NCBI RefSeq assembly: GCF_030408775.1
Contig: NZ_CP047210.1
Location: 620,001 to 684,000, forward strand
Direction: 5' to 3'
DNA: 64,000 bases
Source: Corynebacterium fournieri
Lineage (GTDB): Bacteria > Actinomycetota > Actinomycetes > Mycobacteriales > Mycobacteriaceae
Positions 33,728-42,984 of the stretch are shown piece after piece. A program made the position numbers and the translations under genes. The notes below the pieces were generated by a model. It had not been told where the DNA came from. It saw nothing but the letters and a program-made list of their open reading frames with translations, and did no database searches. Each line of letters begins with the position of its first letter. The first letter of the stretch is position 1.

Positions 33728-35122
33728 ATGGTCAGGGTGAAACGAACTGCTGTGGTCGTAGGCGCGGGGCCGAACGGGCTGACCGCGGCGGCGCGCCTTG
33801 CCGCCGCGGGGTGGCGGGTTGAGGTGCGCGAGCGCTCACGCGAGGTCGGGGGCGCGGCCGCCACACAGATGCTTGACGACGGCTCGTTCCGCGACCTCGG
33901 CGCCGCCTGCCACCCCTTCGGGGCAGCCAGCCCGGCCTTTCGCGCGCTGGAGCTTGAGCGCTACGGGGTGCGGTGGCTGCGCGCGCCGTACGAGATGGCG
34001 CACCCGCTGGAGGCCGGCGCGGCGGTGCTGGCGGGCTCGCTGGAGCAGACCGCGGCGGGCCTCGGCGTGGACGATATCGCGTGGTCGCGGCTGCACGCCC
34101 CGGTGGTGGAGAGTGTTGACGGCCTGCTCGCGGATGTGCTCGCCCCGCTGCCGCATCTTCCAAGGCGCCCGCTGGCCCTGGCGCGGTTCGGTGCCCGCGG
34201 CCTGTGGCCTGCGGCGGCACTGGGGCGGGCGGCGTTTCGTACCGAGGAGGCCCGCGCCCTGTTCGCCGGCAGCGCCACACACGCGATCACCTCGCCGTCG
34301 CGCCCGCTGACAGGGGCATTCGGCCTCCTCTTCGGTGCGCTGGGCATGACGCGGGGCTGGCCGGTGGCCGAGGGTGGATCCGGGACGGTCACCGCGGCGC
34401 TGCGCCAGATTGTGGAGGAGCACGGGGGCGTGGTGCGCTGCGGCGAGGAGGTGCGCACGCTGCCAGACGCCGACGCCGTCGTTGTCAACCTCACGCCCGC
34501 GCAGGTTGTGCGCTTAAACGGCGCTTCGCTGCCTGCCCGCCGCGCCCGGTCGATGCGCCGGTGGCGCTACGGGCCGGGCGTGCACAAGGTGGACTTCCTC
34601 CTCGACGCCCCGGTGCCTTGGACAGACCCGCGGGTGGGGCAGGCGGCCACGGTGCACGTGGGCGGCACGGTCGACGAGATCGTGCGCGCCGAAAACGAGG
34701 TGGCCGCCGGCCTGCTGCCCCGTCGCCCGTTCGTGATGGCAAGCCAGCAGTACGCGGCTGACCCCTCACGCGGGTTGGTGCTGTGGACTTACGCGCACGT
34801 GCCGCACGGCTACCGGCAGCGCTACCCGGGCGAGGTGGCGGAGCGGATCACGGGGCAGATCGAGCGGTTCGCGCCCGGCTTTCGCGCGGTGGTGCGGGAG
34901 GCGATCGAGACCCCGCCGGCCGCGCTCGAGGCGTGGAACCCCAACCTGGTCGGCGGCGACATCGCCGGCGGCGCGATGGACGGCGCCCAGCTGCTCTTGC
35001 GTCAACCGCACCGCCTGCGCAAAGGCTTGTACATGGCGTCGGCGTCGACGGCCCCGGGCGCCGGGGTCCACGGCATGCCCGGCTGGTGGGCGGCCGAGGC
35101 GGCGTTGCGGGACTTCGGCTAG
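33728..35122 (+). CDS. FAD-dependent oxidoreductase, phytoene desaturase-like
   Basis: About 464 residues. The N-terminal dinucleotide-binding motif VVVGAGPNGLTAAARLAAAGWRV and the following EVGGAAAT motif place it in the NAD(P)/FAD-dependent amine oxidase/phytoene-desaturase-like family. The C-terminal FAD-binding region (GLYMASASTAPGAGVHGMPGWWAA) is also present. There is no carotenoid gene nearby, so the substrate is unknown. The start may be ATG at 33728 or GTG at 33737. A TAGCAT hexamer at 33724-33729 would place the transcription start almost exactly on the GTG. Confidence 0.83.
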   Translation: MVRVKRTAVVVGAGPNGLTAAARLAAAGWRVEVRERSREVGGAAATQMLDDGSFRDLGAACHPFGAASPAFRALELERYGVRWLRAPYEMAHPLEAGAAVLAGSLEQTAAGLGVDDIAWSRLHAPVVESVDGLLADVLAPLPHLPRRPLALARFGARGLWPAAALGRAAFRTEEARALFAGSATHAITSPSRPLTGAFGLLFGALGMTRGWPVAEGGSGTVTAALRQIVEEHGGVVRCGEEVRTLPDADAVVVNLTPAQVVRLNGASLPARRARSMRRWRYGPGVHKVDFLLDAPVPWTDPRVGQAATVHVGGTVDEIVRAENEVAAGLLPRRPFVMASQQYAADPSRGLVLWTYAHVPHGYRQRYPGEVAERITGQIERFAPGFRAVVREAIETPPAALEAWNPNLVGGDIAGGAMDGAQLLLRQPHRLRKGLYMASASTAPGAGVHGMPGWWAAEAALRDFG

Positions 35123-35125
35123 ATT

Positions 35126-35143
35126 ACCTACCATACCGTAGGT
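35126..35143 (+). promoter_or_regulatory. inverted repeat upstream of the trhA homologue
   Basis: ACCTAC-CATACC-GTAGGT is a perfect 6-bp inverted repeat with a 6-bp spacer, 53 bp before the TrhA start codon and just after the oxidoreductase stop. Its form resembles TetR-type operators. Confidence 0.45.
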
Positions 35144-35195
35144 TAGGAAGGGGCTCAGGCAAATGCCATGTCAACGACGACAGCGGAGGTGATCC

Positions 35196-35915
35196 GTGAC
35201 AGCAACGAAACCGCACCACAAACTCCAACAGGGCCAAGTGCAGCGCAGCTACGTTGTGGCTGATCGAGGCACGCGCCCCGTGATCCGCGGCTGGTTCCAC
35301 TTTGGTGCGGCAATACTCTCGGCGCTCGCTGCGGCGGTGCTGATCACGTTCGCGTGGATGACGCTGCATTGGGTCCAGGCCCTCGGGGTCACCATGTACG
35401 GTGCCGGGTTGTTTCTGCTTTTCGGGGTCTCGGCGATGTACCACCGTTGGCCGTGGCGTACCGCCAGCGCCGTCCAGTGGTGGCGCCGGGCGGACCACGC
35501 CACGATCTCGGTGTTCATCGCCGCGACATACACCCCGTTGTGCCTCACCGTCTTCGAACCGAAGACTGCGGCGGTGATGCTTGCCGTCGCATGGGCGGGC
35601 GGCATCGGGGGAGTGGCGCTCAACCTCGTGTGGATCAACCACCCGCGCTGGCTGGATGTGGTGGTCTACGTCGGGCTGGGGTGGGTCATCGTCCCGCTCC
35701 TACCCACCCTGTGGCGCGAAGCGGGTGCGGCGGTGGTGCACTTACTTCTCGCGGGCGGGGTGATCTACACCCTCGGTGCGCTGGTGTACGGCTTTAAGTG
35801 GCCGGGGAGATCAGCGCACTACTACGGCTACCACGAGCATTTCCACACCGCGACGGTCGTGGCGGCGGTTTTACACCTCGTTGCCATCTGGATGGTTGTG
35901 GTGCAGGCGGGGTAG
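35196..35915 (+). CDS. trhA: TrhA / hemolysin III family membrane protein
   Basis: A 239-residue protein with seven predicted membrane helices and the PAQR metal-site residues: SAMYHRWPW, the RRADHATISVFIAATYTP helix, and the final YHEHFHTATVVAAVLHLVAIW histidines. Bacterial TrhA has been linked to membrane fluidity homeostasis; the older name hemolysin III does not imply a proven haemolysin here. The start is GTG at 35196 after GGAGGTGATCC. A TetR-like inverted repeat lies upstream. Confidence 0.87.
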   Translation: MTATKPHHKLQQGQVQRSYVVADRGTRPVIRGWFHFGAAILSALAAAVLITFAWMTLHWVQALGVTMYGAGLFLLFGVSAMYHRWPWRTASAVQWWRRADHATISVFIAATYTPLCLTVFEPKTAAVMLAVAWAGGIGGVALNLVWINHPRWLDVVVYVGLGWVIVPLLPTLWREAGAAVVHLLLAGGVIYTLGALVYGFKWPGRSAHYYGYHEHFHTATVVAAVLHLVAIWMVVVQAG

Positions 35916-35918
35916 AGG

Positions 35919-36206
35919 CTACGCCTCGCCGGTGAGCTCGCGCAGCTTCGCGCGCACCGCGGAGGCCTCCGGGTTGGTGGCGTGGGTGCCGTCGGAGTAC
36001 AGCACGGTGGGCACGATGCGGTTGCCGTCGTTGACGGACTCGATCCACGCGTTGACCTCGTCCATGCCGTCGGCGTCCACGTCGACTACTTCGTACGGGG
36101 TCTCGGTGCGGTCCAGCCGCTCGCGCAGCTTGCGGCAGAACGGGCACCAGTCGGCGGCGAAGATGGTCACGTGGGCAGTGGTTTCAGGGGTTTCAGGGGT
36201 GGTCAC
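35919..36206 (-). CDS. mrx1: mycoredoxin (glutaredoxin-like)
   Basis: A 95-residue thioredoxin-fold protein with the active site WCPFC (C21, C24) and the glutaredoxin-type NRIVPTVLYSDG loop. Actinobacterial mycoredoxins use mycothiol to reduce protein-mycothiol mixed disulfides. The first ~10 residues are a Thr/Pro-rich extension. The GTG start at 36206 overlaps the stop of folA, making it the last gene of the cysQ-thyA-folA operon, the same neighbourhood as C. glutamicum mrx1. The usual site is CPYC; Phe in place of Tyr is conservative. Confidence 0.87.
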   Translation of the reverse strand: MTTPETPETTAHVTIFAADWCPFCRKLRERLDRTETPYEVVDVDADGMDEVNAWIESVNDGNRIVPTVLYSDGTHATNPEASAVRAKLRELTGEA

Positions 36207-36685
36207 TGTTGGGTCCTTTCGAAGCGTTGGAACTTGTAGCGCAGCCCGCTTGTCGACGTCTTCCAGTCCCCGTCGCGCACCAGCTCAAACTCGCCGTCGA
36301 TCCGGGGCGCGTAGACGGCTTGCGCGGCGGGGATGTCCGGGAGGACGTCGATAAGCGTCCGCTCGATCACGTCGACCTCGTCGATGGTGGCCTCGTAAAG
36401 CTGGGCGCCGCCGATGATCCAGGCGTCCGTCTGCAGGTCCGGGATGTCGGGGGAGACGTACGCCCCGCGCGACCACGCGCCCGGCGCGCGCGAAGAAAGC
36501 ACGTGGTTGACGCGGCCCGGCAAGGGCTTGACCGGCAGCGACTCCCAGGTGCGCCGGCCCATGATGATGGGGTGGCCGAGCGTGGTGGCCTTGAAGTGCT
36601 TCAGGTCTTCGGGCAGGTGCCACGGCATGCCGGCGCCGTCGCCGATGACGCCGTCGGCGCTTTGCGCCCAGATCGCGCCCAGCAC
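36203..36685 (-). CDS. folA: dihydrofolate reductase
   Basis: A 160-residue DHFR: GAIWAQSADGVIGDGAGMPWHLPEDLKHFKATT carries the Met20 loop and the catalytic acidic residue, GHPIIMGRRTWESLP is the NADPH-binding segment, and IIGGAQLY follows. It regenerates tetrahydrofolate consumed by ThyA. The start is GTG at 36685, overlapping the thyA stop (TAGTG); the longer open frame upstream is a shadow of thyA. It overlaps the mycoredoxin gene by 4 bp. Confidence 0.94.
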   Translation of the reverse strand: MLGAIWAQSADGVIGDGAGMPWHLPEDLKHFKATTLGHPIIMGRRTWESLPVKPLPGRVNHVLSSRAPGAWSRGAYVSPDIPDLQTDAWIIGGAQLYEATIDEVDVIERTLIDVLPDIPAAQAVYAPRIDGEFELVRDGDWKTSTSGLRYKFQRFERTQQ

Positions 36686-37482
36686 TAGACGGACACCTCC
36701 GCCTTGATGGTGGGGTGCGGGTCGTAGCCCACGACCTCGACGTCGTCGAAGGTGTAGTCGAACAGCGAGGCCGCCTTGCGCAGTTTGAGCTGCGGGTACT
36801 CGCGCGGCTCGCGGGACAGCTGCTCGCGCACCTGGTCGAGGTGGTTGTTGTAGATGTGGCAGTCGCCGCCCGTCCAGATCAGCTCGCCCACCTCGAGGCC
36901 TGCCTGCTGGGCGAACATGTGCGTCAGCAGCGCATACGAGGCGATGTTGAACGGCACGCCGAGGAACATGTCGGCGGAGCGCTGGTAGACTTGCATGGAC
37001 AGCTTGCCGTCGGCGACGTAGAGCTGGAACAGCAGGTGGCACGGCATCAGCGCCATCTTGTCCAGCTCCGCCACGTTCCAGGCGGAGACGAGGTTGCGGC
37101 GCGAATCCGGGTTGTTTTTCAGCGTCTCCAGGGCCTCGGCGATCTGGTCGACGTGCTCGCCGTCCGGGGTGGGCCAGGAGCGCCACTGCACGCCGTAGAC
37201 CGGGCCGAGCTCTCCGTTTTCGTCGGCCCACTCGTTCCAGATGCGCACCCCGTTGTCCTGCAGCCAACCCACGTTGGAATCGCCGCGCAAGAACCACAGC
37301 AGCTCGCCGACGACCCCCTTGAAGTAGACCTTCTTGGTGGTCAAAAGCGGGAAGGACTCCGACAGGTCGTAGCGGATCTGGCGGCCGAACACGCTGCGGG
37401 TGCCGGTGCCGGTGCGGTCGCCCTTGTCGGTGCCGTTGTCCAGCACGTCGCGCAGCAGGTCTTCGTACGGGGTGGAAATCAC
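36685..37482 (-). CDS. thyA: thymidylate synthase ThyA
   Basis: A 265-residue classical thymidylate synthase: [16 protein letters not shown] phosphate-binding arginine, the WFLRGDSN region, catalytic cysteine C148 in [34 protein letters not shown], and the C-terminal [10 protein letters not shown]. It makes dTMP from dUMP using methylene-tetrahydrofolate. It overlaps cysQ upstream (ATGA) and folA downstream. Confidence 0.96.
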   Translation of the reverse strand: MISTPYEDLLRDVLDNGTDKGDRTGTGTRSVFGRQIRYDLSESFPLLTTKKVYFKGVVGELLWFLRGDSNVGWLQDNGVRIWNEWADENGELGPVYGVQWRSWPTPDGEHVDQIAEALETLKNNPDSRRNLVSAWNVAELDKMALMPCHLLFQLYVADGKLSMQVYQRSADMFLGVPFNIASYALLTHMFAQQAGLEVGELIWTGGDCHIYNNHLDQVREQLSREPREYPQLKLRKAASLFDYTFDDVEVVGYDPHPTIKAEVSV

Positions 37483-38252
37483 TGGGCTACTCCTTCAAAC
37501 GTGCCGTGCTCGTCGTGGTAGCGGGCGGCCGCCTCCAAGATGTCGTCCGCCAGCTCCGGCCGGCAAATCACGATGTCGGGAATGTAGGTGTCGGCGTTGT
37601 TGTAGCGCAAGGGGGAGCCGTCCAGGCGCGAGGCGTGCAGCCCCGCCGCCAGCGCCACGCCCACCGGGGCGGCCTGGTCCCATTCGTACTGGCCGCCGGC
37701 GTGGACGTAGGCGTCGTAATCGCCCAGCAGCACGTGCATCGCCTTCGCGCCAGCAGAACCGACCGGCTCCACCGCACAGCCCAGCGCCTCGGCCACATGC
37801 TGCGCCACCGCCGGGGGGCGGTTGCGCGACATGGCCACCTTGCCGGCGAACGGGCCCGAGACGTGGCGCACGTCCGAGGACTTGAACACCACGCCCAAAT
37901 CCGGCAGGCCCACGGCGGCGTGGGTGGGCACCCCGTCTTCCACCAGCGCCACGTGCACCGCCCAGTCCTGGCGGCCGGTGGCGAACTCCTTCGTGCCGTC
38001 GAGCGGGTCGACGACCCAGACCCGGTTCTTGCTCAGGCGCTCGTGGTCGTCGGCGGCTTCTTCCGACAGGACCCCGTCGTCAGGCCTGTGCTGCGCGAGC
38101 ACCCGGGAGATCCAGCTTTGGGCCAGCTCGTCGCCGGCCTCGCCAAGCTCGCGGCCGCGGAGCAAGCCCACCCCGCGCACGCCTTTCAAGATCTCGCCGG
38201 TGCCCTCGGCGATGAGGTTGGTCAGCCGAGAATCCGAGTACTGAGCAGTCAT
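37479..38252 (-). CDS. cysQ: 3'(2'),5'-bisphosphate nucleotidase CysQ
   Basis: A 257-residue member of the inositol monophosphatase family with the metal-binding motifs [19 protein letters not shown] and [15 protein letters not shown]. CysQ hydrolyses 3'-phosphoadenosine 5'-phosphate from sulfate assimilation. It is the first gene of the cysQ-thyA-folA-mycoredoxin operon. The ATG at 38252 gives the family N-terminus; the longer frame is antisense to lhr. The lhr start is 31 bp away on the other strand. Confidence 0.9.
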   Translation of the reverse strand: MTAQYSDSRLTNLIAEGTGEILKGVRGVGLLRGRELGEAGDELAQSWISRVLAQHRPDDGVLSEEAADDHERLSKNRVWVVDPLDGTKEFATGRQDWAVHVALVEDGVPTHAAVGLPDLGVVFKSSDVRHVSGPFAGKVAMSRNRPPAVAQHVAEALGCAVEPVGSAGAKAMHVLLGDYDAYVHAGGQYEWDQAAPVGVALAAGLHASRLDGSPLRYNNADTYIPDIVICRPELADDILEAAARYHDEHGTFEGVAQ

Positions 38253-38269
38253 GCGCCTGACTCTACCGC

Positions 38270-38275
38270 TAAGGT
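38270..38275 (+). promoter_or_regulatory. candidate -10 of leaderless lhr
   Basis: TAAGGT lies 7 nt before the lhr ATG; no Shine-Dalgarno sequence is present. Confidence 0.45.
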
Positions 38276-38282
38276 TGCCGTG

Positions 38283-41200
38283 ATGAGCGCACCGATTCTG
38301 AACCGCTTCCACCCGCAGGTGGCGGGGTGGTTCGAGGACGTCTTCGCCGCCCCCACCGCGGTGCAGGAACAGGCGTGGCGCGCGATCTCCGACGGCGAGA
38401 ACGCGCTCGTGGTCGCGCCCACCGGCTCCGGCAAGACCCTGGCGGCGTTCTTGTGGTCCCTGAACTCCCTGGTGGAGCGCGCCGGGCAGCAGGCCCTGCC
38501 CATCGACGGCGCGCAGACCTCCACCCACGGCGGGGTGAAGGTGCTCTACATCTCCCCGCTGAAGGCGTTGGGCGTGGACGTGGAAGACAACCTGCGCGCG
38601 CCGCTGGCCGGCATCGCGCGGGTGGCGCAGCGCTTGGGCCGCGACATGCCCGACATCTCCGTCGGCGTGCGCTCCGGCGACACCCCGCAGTCCGAGCGCA
38701 ACCGGCAGGTGCGAAAGCCGCCGGACATTTTGATCACCACGCCCGAGTCGCTCTACCTCATGCTCACCTCGAAAGCGGCGGGCATATTGAAGACGGTGGA
38801 CACGGTCATCGTGGACGAAATCCACGCGCTCGCCGGCACGAAGCGCGGCGTGCACCTCGCCCTGTCCATGGAGCGGCTGCGGCGCTTGGCCGGCGATTTC
38901 CAACGCATCGGCCTGTCGGCCACGGTGCGCCCGATCGAGGCGGTGGCGAACTTCCTCGGGCCGAAGACCACCATCATCAACCCGCCCGCAAAGAAGCGCT
39001 GGCAGCTTGCCGTGAGCGTGCCCGTCGAAGACATGTCGGACCTGCCCGTGCCCGAGGACGCCTCCACCATCGGCGACGCCGTCTTCGACGATGCACTCTC
39101 GTTGGAAGGCTCAGAGCCGGCCCCGCCGCCGGGGGCGGCAGGATCCATCTGGCCGCACATCGAGCGCGCCATCTACGACGAGGTGATGGCGCACCGCTCC
39201 ACCATCGTGTTCGTGAACTCGCGCCGCACCGCCGAGCGCCTGACCAGTCAACTCAACGAGCTGTGGGCCAAAGAGCACGACCCGGAGGCCCTGTCGCCTG
39301 CGACGCGGCGCCCGCCGGCGCAGCTGATGAAGTCCGTGGACACCGCCGGCCACGCCGCCGCCGTGATCGCGCGCGCCCACCACGGCTCGGTGTCCAAGGA
39401 CGAGCGCGCCCAAACCGAGACTATGCTCAAGGAGGGCTCGCTGCGCGCGGTGGTCTCCACCTCCTCGCTGGAGCTGGGCATCGACATGGGCGCGGTCGAC
39501 CTGGTCATCCAGGTGGAATCGCCGCCCTCGGTGGCCTCCGGCCTGCAGCGCGTGGGCCGTGCTGGCCACACCGTCGGCGCGGTCTCGGAGGGCACCTTCT
39601 ACCCGAAGCACCGCGCTGACCTCGTGCAGACGGCGGTGACGGTGCCCCGCATGCGCGACGGTCTCATCGAAGAGCTGCACACCCCGCGCAGCCCGCTCGA
39701 CGTGCTGGCCCAGCAGACCGTGGCCGCGGTCGCGGTGGAAGATTTGGACGTGGACGAGTGGTACGACACCGTGCGCCGCGCCTGGCCGTACCGGGACCTC
39801 GCGCGCGAGGTGTTCGACTCGGTGATCGACCTGGTCATCGGCATCTACCCGTCGACCGACTTCGCCGAGCTGCGCCCGCGCGCCATCCTTGAGGGCTCGG
39901 TGCTCAAGGCGAGGCCCGGCGCGCAGCGGGTGGCGGTGACCAACGCCGGCACCATCCCGGACCGCGGCATGTTCGGCGTCTTCTTGATCGCGAGCGATCA
40001 AGAAGGGGGCAGAGGACCTCGGCGCGTCGGCGAGCTCGACGAGGAGATGGTCTACGAATCCCGCGTCGGCGACGTGTTCACCCTCGGCGCCTCCAGCTGG
40101 CGCATCGAGAACATCACCCGCGACCAGGTGCAGGTCACCCCGGCGCCGGGCCACACCGGCCGGCTGCCGTTCTGGAACGGCGACGGGCTGGGCCGCCCCT
40201 ACGAGTTGGGCAAGGCTGTAGGTGCGTTTCGTCGAGAAGCAACAAGCTCGCTGGATGAAAGCCTGGACGAGCGCGCCCGCCGCAACCTGCTGCAATACCT
40301 CGAGGAACAGGAGGAAGCCACCGGCATCCTGCCCGACGAGAAGACGCTCGTGCTGGAACGCTTCACCGACGAGCTGGGGGATTGGCGCGTGGTTCTGCAC
40401 ACCCCGTTTGGCAAGGGCGTCAACGCCGCGTGGGCGCTGGCCACCGGCTGGCGGGTCGCCCAGGAGACCGGCATGGACGCCCAAGCGGTCGCCGGCGACG
40501 ACGGCATCGTGCTGCGCCTGCCGCAAGGCGAAAAGGAACCGGACGGGGCGATCTTCCAATTCGACGCCGACGAGATCGCCGACATCGTCACCGAGCAGGT
40601 GGGCAACTCCGCTCTGTTCGCCTCCCGCTTCCGCGAATGCGCCGCCCGCGCCCTGCTGCTGCCGCGCCGCAACCCTGGCAAGCGCGCGCCCCTGTGGCAG
40701 CAGCGCCAGCGCGCCGAGCAACTCTTGGACGTGGCGCGCAACTACCCGTCGTTTCCCATCATCTTGGAGACGGTCCGCGAGTGCCTCCAAGACGTCTACG
40801 ACCTGCCCGCCCTGCAGGAAGTCATGCGCGACATCAACACGCGCCGGGTGCGCATCGCCGAGGTGACCACCGACCAGCCCAGCCCCTTCGCCTCCTCGCT
40901 GCTGTTCAATTACACCGGCGCGTTCATGTACGAAGGCGACACCCCCTTGGCTGAGAAGCGGGCGGCGGCGCTGTCGCTGGACCCGTCGCTGTTGGCCAAG
41001 CTGCTCGGCACCGTGGAGCTGCGCGAGCTGCTGGATGCCGACATCATCGCCGAGGTCGACGCGTCGCTGCGCCGCGTGGGGCGTGCGGAGACCTCCGAGC
41101 AGTTCGCCGACACCCTGCGCATCGTGGGGCCCGTGCCTATCGACGAGCTCGCGCTCTACACCACCGTCCCCTTGCGTTCCCTGGAGCAGGCGCTCGGCGC

Positions 41201-42968
41201 GCGAATGATGCGGGTGCGCATCGGCGGGCGCGAGTACGTTGCCCAGGTGTTGGACGCGCCCCTGCTTCGCGACGCCCTCGGCGTCCCCATCCCGCCCGGC
41301 GTGCCCGCCCAGGTGCAGACCATCCCCGACGCGCTCGCCCAGCTGGTGGGCCGATGGGTGCGCACCCGCGGGCCGTTTACCCGCCGGGACCTCGCCGACG
41401 CCTTCGGGCTCGCGGTCGGTGTCGCGCACGAGCCGCTGTCGCGGCTGGTGGACAAGGACAAGGTCATCCCGGGCCGCTACCGGCAGGGCATCGAGGAAGA
41501 GGAGTACGTCGCCGCCGAGGTGCTGCGCATCATCCGGTCCCGCTCGCTCGCGGCGGCGCGCGCCCAGACCCGGCCGGTGTCGCAGTCCGCCTACGGGCGC
41601 TTCCTGCCCGCGTGGTCGAACGTTGCCCCGGTGGGGGTCACGCCGGCGCTGCGCGGGGCGGACGGGGTCTACTCGGTGCTGGAGCAGCTCGCCGGGGTGC
41701 GCCTGCCGGCCTCGGCCTGGGAGACGCACATCCTGCCGGCGCGGGTGGGGGACTACTCGCCGGTGATGCTGGACGAGCTGACCGCCTCCGGCGAGATCAC
41801 CGTCGTCGGCGCCGGCAAGGCGGGGGCCCGCGACCCCTGGATCATGCTGCTGCCCGCCGATTACGCCGCCCAACTCATGCCTCAGGTGGAGGAGCCGCTG
41901 CTTTCTCTGACCCAGTCCCAGGTGATGGAGAAAGTGCGCCGCGGCGGCGGGTTCTTGTTTTCCGACCTGCTCGAACCCACCACCACAACCGAGGAGCTGC
42001 GCGAGGCCATGTGGGACTTGGTCGAGGCAGGGTTTTTGGCCCCCGACTCCTTTGCACCGATCCGGGCGCGCCTGGCGGGCGGGAAGACGGCGCACCGGGC
42101 GCGCCGCAGGCCCTCGCGCAGCAGGGTGCGCTCGGGGCGGACCAGCTTCGCCTCGGCGGTGCCGCCGGACATGGTGGGGCGCTGGTCGCTCACGCCCACG
42201 CCCGATGGCGACGCCACCCGCCGCTCGGTCGCGCTCGGCGAGTCGCTGTTGGACCGCTACGGGGTGGTCACCCGCGGCTCCGTGGTCGCTGAAGACATCC
42301 TCGGTGGGTTCGCACTGGCCTACAAAACCCTGTCCGGTTTCGAGGCCTCCGGCAAGGCGATGCGCGGCTACCTCGTGGAGGGGCTGGGCGCCTCGCAGTT
42401 TTCCACCCCGGCGACCATCGACCGGCTGCGCGGCCACCAGGATTCCGACGATGTGGTGGGCTGGCCCTCGGGCGCGCGCGAGCCGCACGTGCACGTGCTG
42501 GCCGCCACCGACCCCGCGAACCCCTACGGCGCGGCGTTGCCGTGGCCGTCCCAGGGCGCGACCCGCTCGGCCGGGGCGATGGTGGTGCTCATCGACGGCC
42601 TGCTCGCCGCCCACATCACCCGCGGCGGCAAAACCATGACCACCTTCTACGACACCTTCCCCGACGGGGTGGGAGACCCGATGCCACTGGTCGTCGGCGC
42701 CTTGACCCAGGCGGTGCGCGACGGGCGGATGCAGCCGCTGGGCGTGGAGAAGCTTGACGGCGGGCCGGCGTTCTCGCTCAAGGAGTACGGCGCGACCGTG
42801 ACGCACAAGGGCGTGAAGATCGGCGGGCGTGCGTCGGCGCCCCCGAAGCGGCGCGGGCGCAGCGTGACCGAGGCGCTCGGGGAGCTCGACGGGCGCGACG
42901 GACCCGCCCGGCAAACCGGCGACAGTGACAGGCGAGGTCCGGCCGAGGGCCTGAACTTCGACGACTAG
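38283..42968 (+). CDS. lhr: ATP-dependent helicase Lhr, large form
   Basis: A 1561-residue superfamily 2 helicase, the full-length Lhr typical of mycobacteria. Walker A is APTGSGKT (45-52), the Walker B box DEIH is near 178, and VFVNSRRTAERL opens the second RecA domain (near 308). LELGIDMGAVDLVIQ and QRVGRAGH are motifs V and VI. The winged-helix and Lhr core follow, then the long C-terminal domain. Mycobacterial Lhr translocates 3' to 5' and unwinds RNA:DNA hybrids in DNA repair. The residues ASDQEGGRGP (near 570-579) look like a short insertion encoded by a perfect inverted repeat. Confidence 0.95.
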   Translation: MSAPILNRFHPQVAGWFEDVFAAPTAVQEQAWRAISDGENALVVAPTGSGKTLAAFLWSLNSLVERAGQQALPIDGAQTSTHGGVKVLYISPLKALGVDVEDNLRAPLAGIARVAQRLGRDMPDISVGVRSGDTPQSERNRQVRKPPDILITTPESLYLMLTSKAAGILKTVDTVIVDEIHALAGTKRGVHLALSMERLRRLAGDFQRIGLSATVRPIEAVANFLGPKTTIINPPAKKRWQLAVSVPVEDMSDLPVPEDASTIGDAVFDDALSLEGSEPAPPPGAAGSIWPHIERAIYDEVMAHRSTIVFVNSRRTAERLTSQLNELWAKEHDPEALSPATRRPPAQLMKSVDTAGHAAAVIARAHHGSVSKDERAQTETMLKEGSLRAVVSTSSLELGIDMGAVDLVIQVESPPSVASGLQRVGRAGHTVGAVSEGTFYPKHRADLVQTAVTVPRMRDGLIEELHTPRSPLDVLAQQTVAAVAVEDLDVDEWYDTVRRAWPYRDLAREVFDSVIDLVIGIYPSTDFAELRPRAILEGSVLKARPGAQRVAVTNAGTIPDRGMFGVFLIASDQEGGRGPRRVGELDEEMVYESRVGDVFTLGASSWRIENITRDQVQVTPAPGHTGRLPFWNGDGLGRPYELGKAVGAFRREATSSLDESLDERARRNLLQYLEEQEEATGILPDEKTLVLERFTDELGDWRVVLHTPFGKGVNAAWALATGWRVAQETGMDAQAVAGDDGIVLRLPQGEKEPDGAIFQFDADEIADIVTEQVGNSALFASRFRECAARALLLPRRNPGKRAPLWQQRQRAEQLLDVARNYPSFPIILETVRECLQDVYDLPALQEVMRDINTRRVRIAEVTTDQPSPFASSLLFNYTGAFMYEGDTPLAEKRAAALSLDPSLLAKLLGTVELRELLDADIIAEVDASLRRVGRAETSEQFADTLRIVGPVPIDELALYTTVPLRSLEQALGARMMRVRIGGREYVAQVLDAPLLRDALGVPIPPGVPAQVQTIPDALAQLVGRWVRTRGPFTRRDLADAFGLAVGVAHEPLSRLVDKDKVIPGRYRQGIEEEEYVAAEVLRIIRSRSLAAARAQTRPVSQSAYGRFLPAWSNVAPVGVTPALRGADGVYSVLEQLAGVRLPASAWETHILPARVGDYSPVMLDELTASGEITVVGAGKAGARDPWIMLLPADYAAQLMPQVEEPLLSLTQSQVMEKVRRGGGFLFSDLLEPTTTTEELREAMWDLVEAGFLAPDSFAPIRARLAGGKTAHRARRRPSRSRVRSGRTSFASAVPPDMVGRWSLTPTPDGDATRRSVALGESLLDRYGVVTRGSVVAEDILGGFALAYKTLSGFEASGKAMRGYLVEGLGASQFSTPATIDRLRGHQDSDDVVGWPSGAREPHVHVLAATDPANPYGAALPWPSQGATRSAGAMVVLIDGLLAAHITRGGKTMTTFYDTFPDGVGDPMPLVVGALTQAVRDGRMQPLGVEKLDGGPAFSLKEYGATVTHKGVKIGGRASAPPKRRGRSVTEALGELDGRDGPARQTGDSDRRGPAEGLNFDD
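39980..40005 (+). repeat. perfect 11-bp inverted repeat inside lhr
   Basis: CTTCTTGATCG and CGATCAAGAAG flank CGAG. It lies in frame inside lhr and is AT-richer than its surroundings. Confidence 0.8.
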
Positions 42969-42984
42969 GGCAGCAGGACAACCG

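Noticed and set aside
36686-37297. Long upstream extension of folA
   Set aside because: It is an out-of-frame shadow of thyA; DHFR begins at GTG 36685.
37506-38282. Upstream extension of the lhr frame by 259 codons
   Set aside because: It covers cysQ on the other strand; the family N-terminus and a -10-like element support ATG 38283.
39111-42914. 1267-codon reverse open frame
   Set aside because: Shadow of lhr caused by high third-position GC; no family motif and no start signal.
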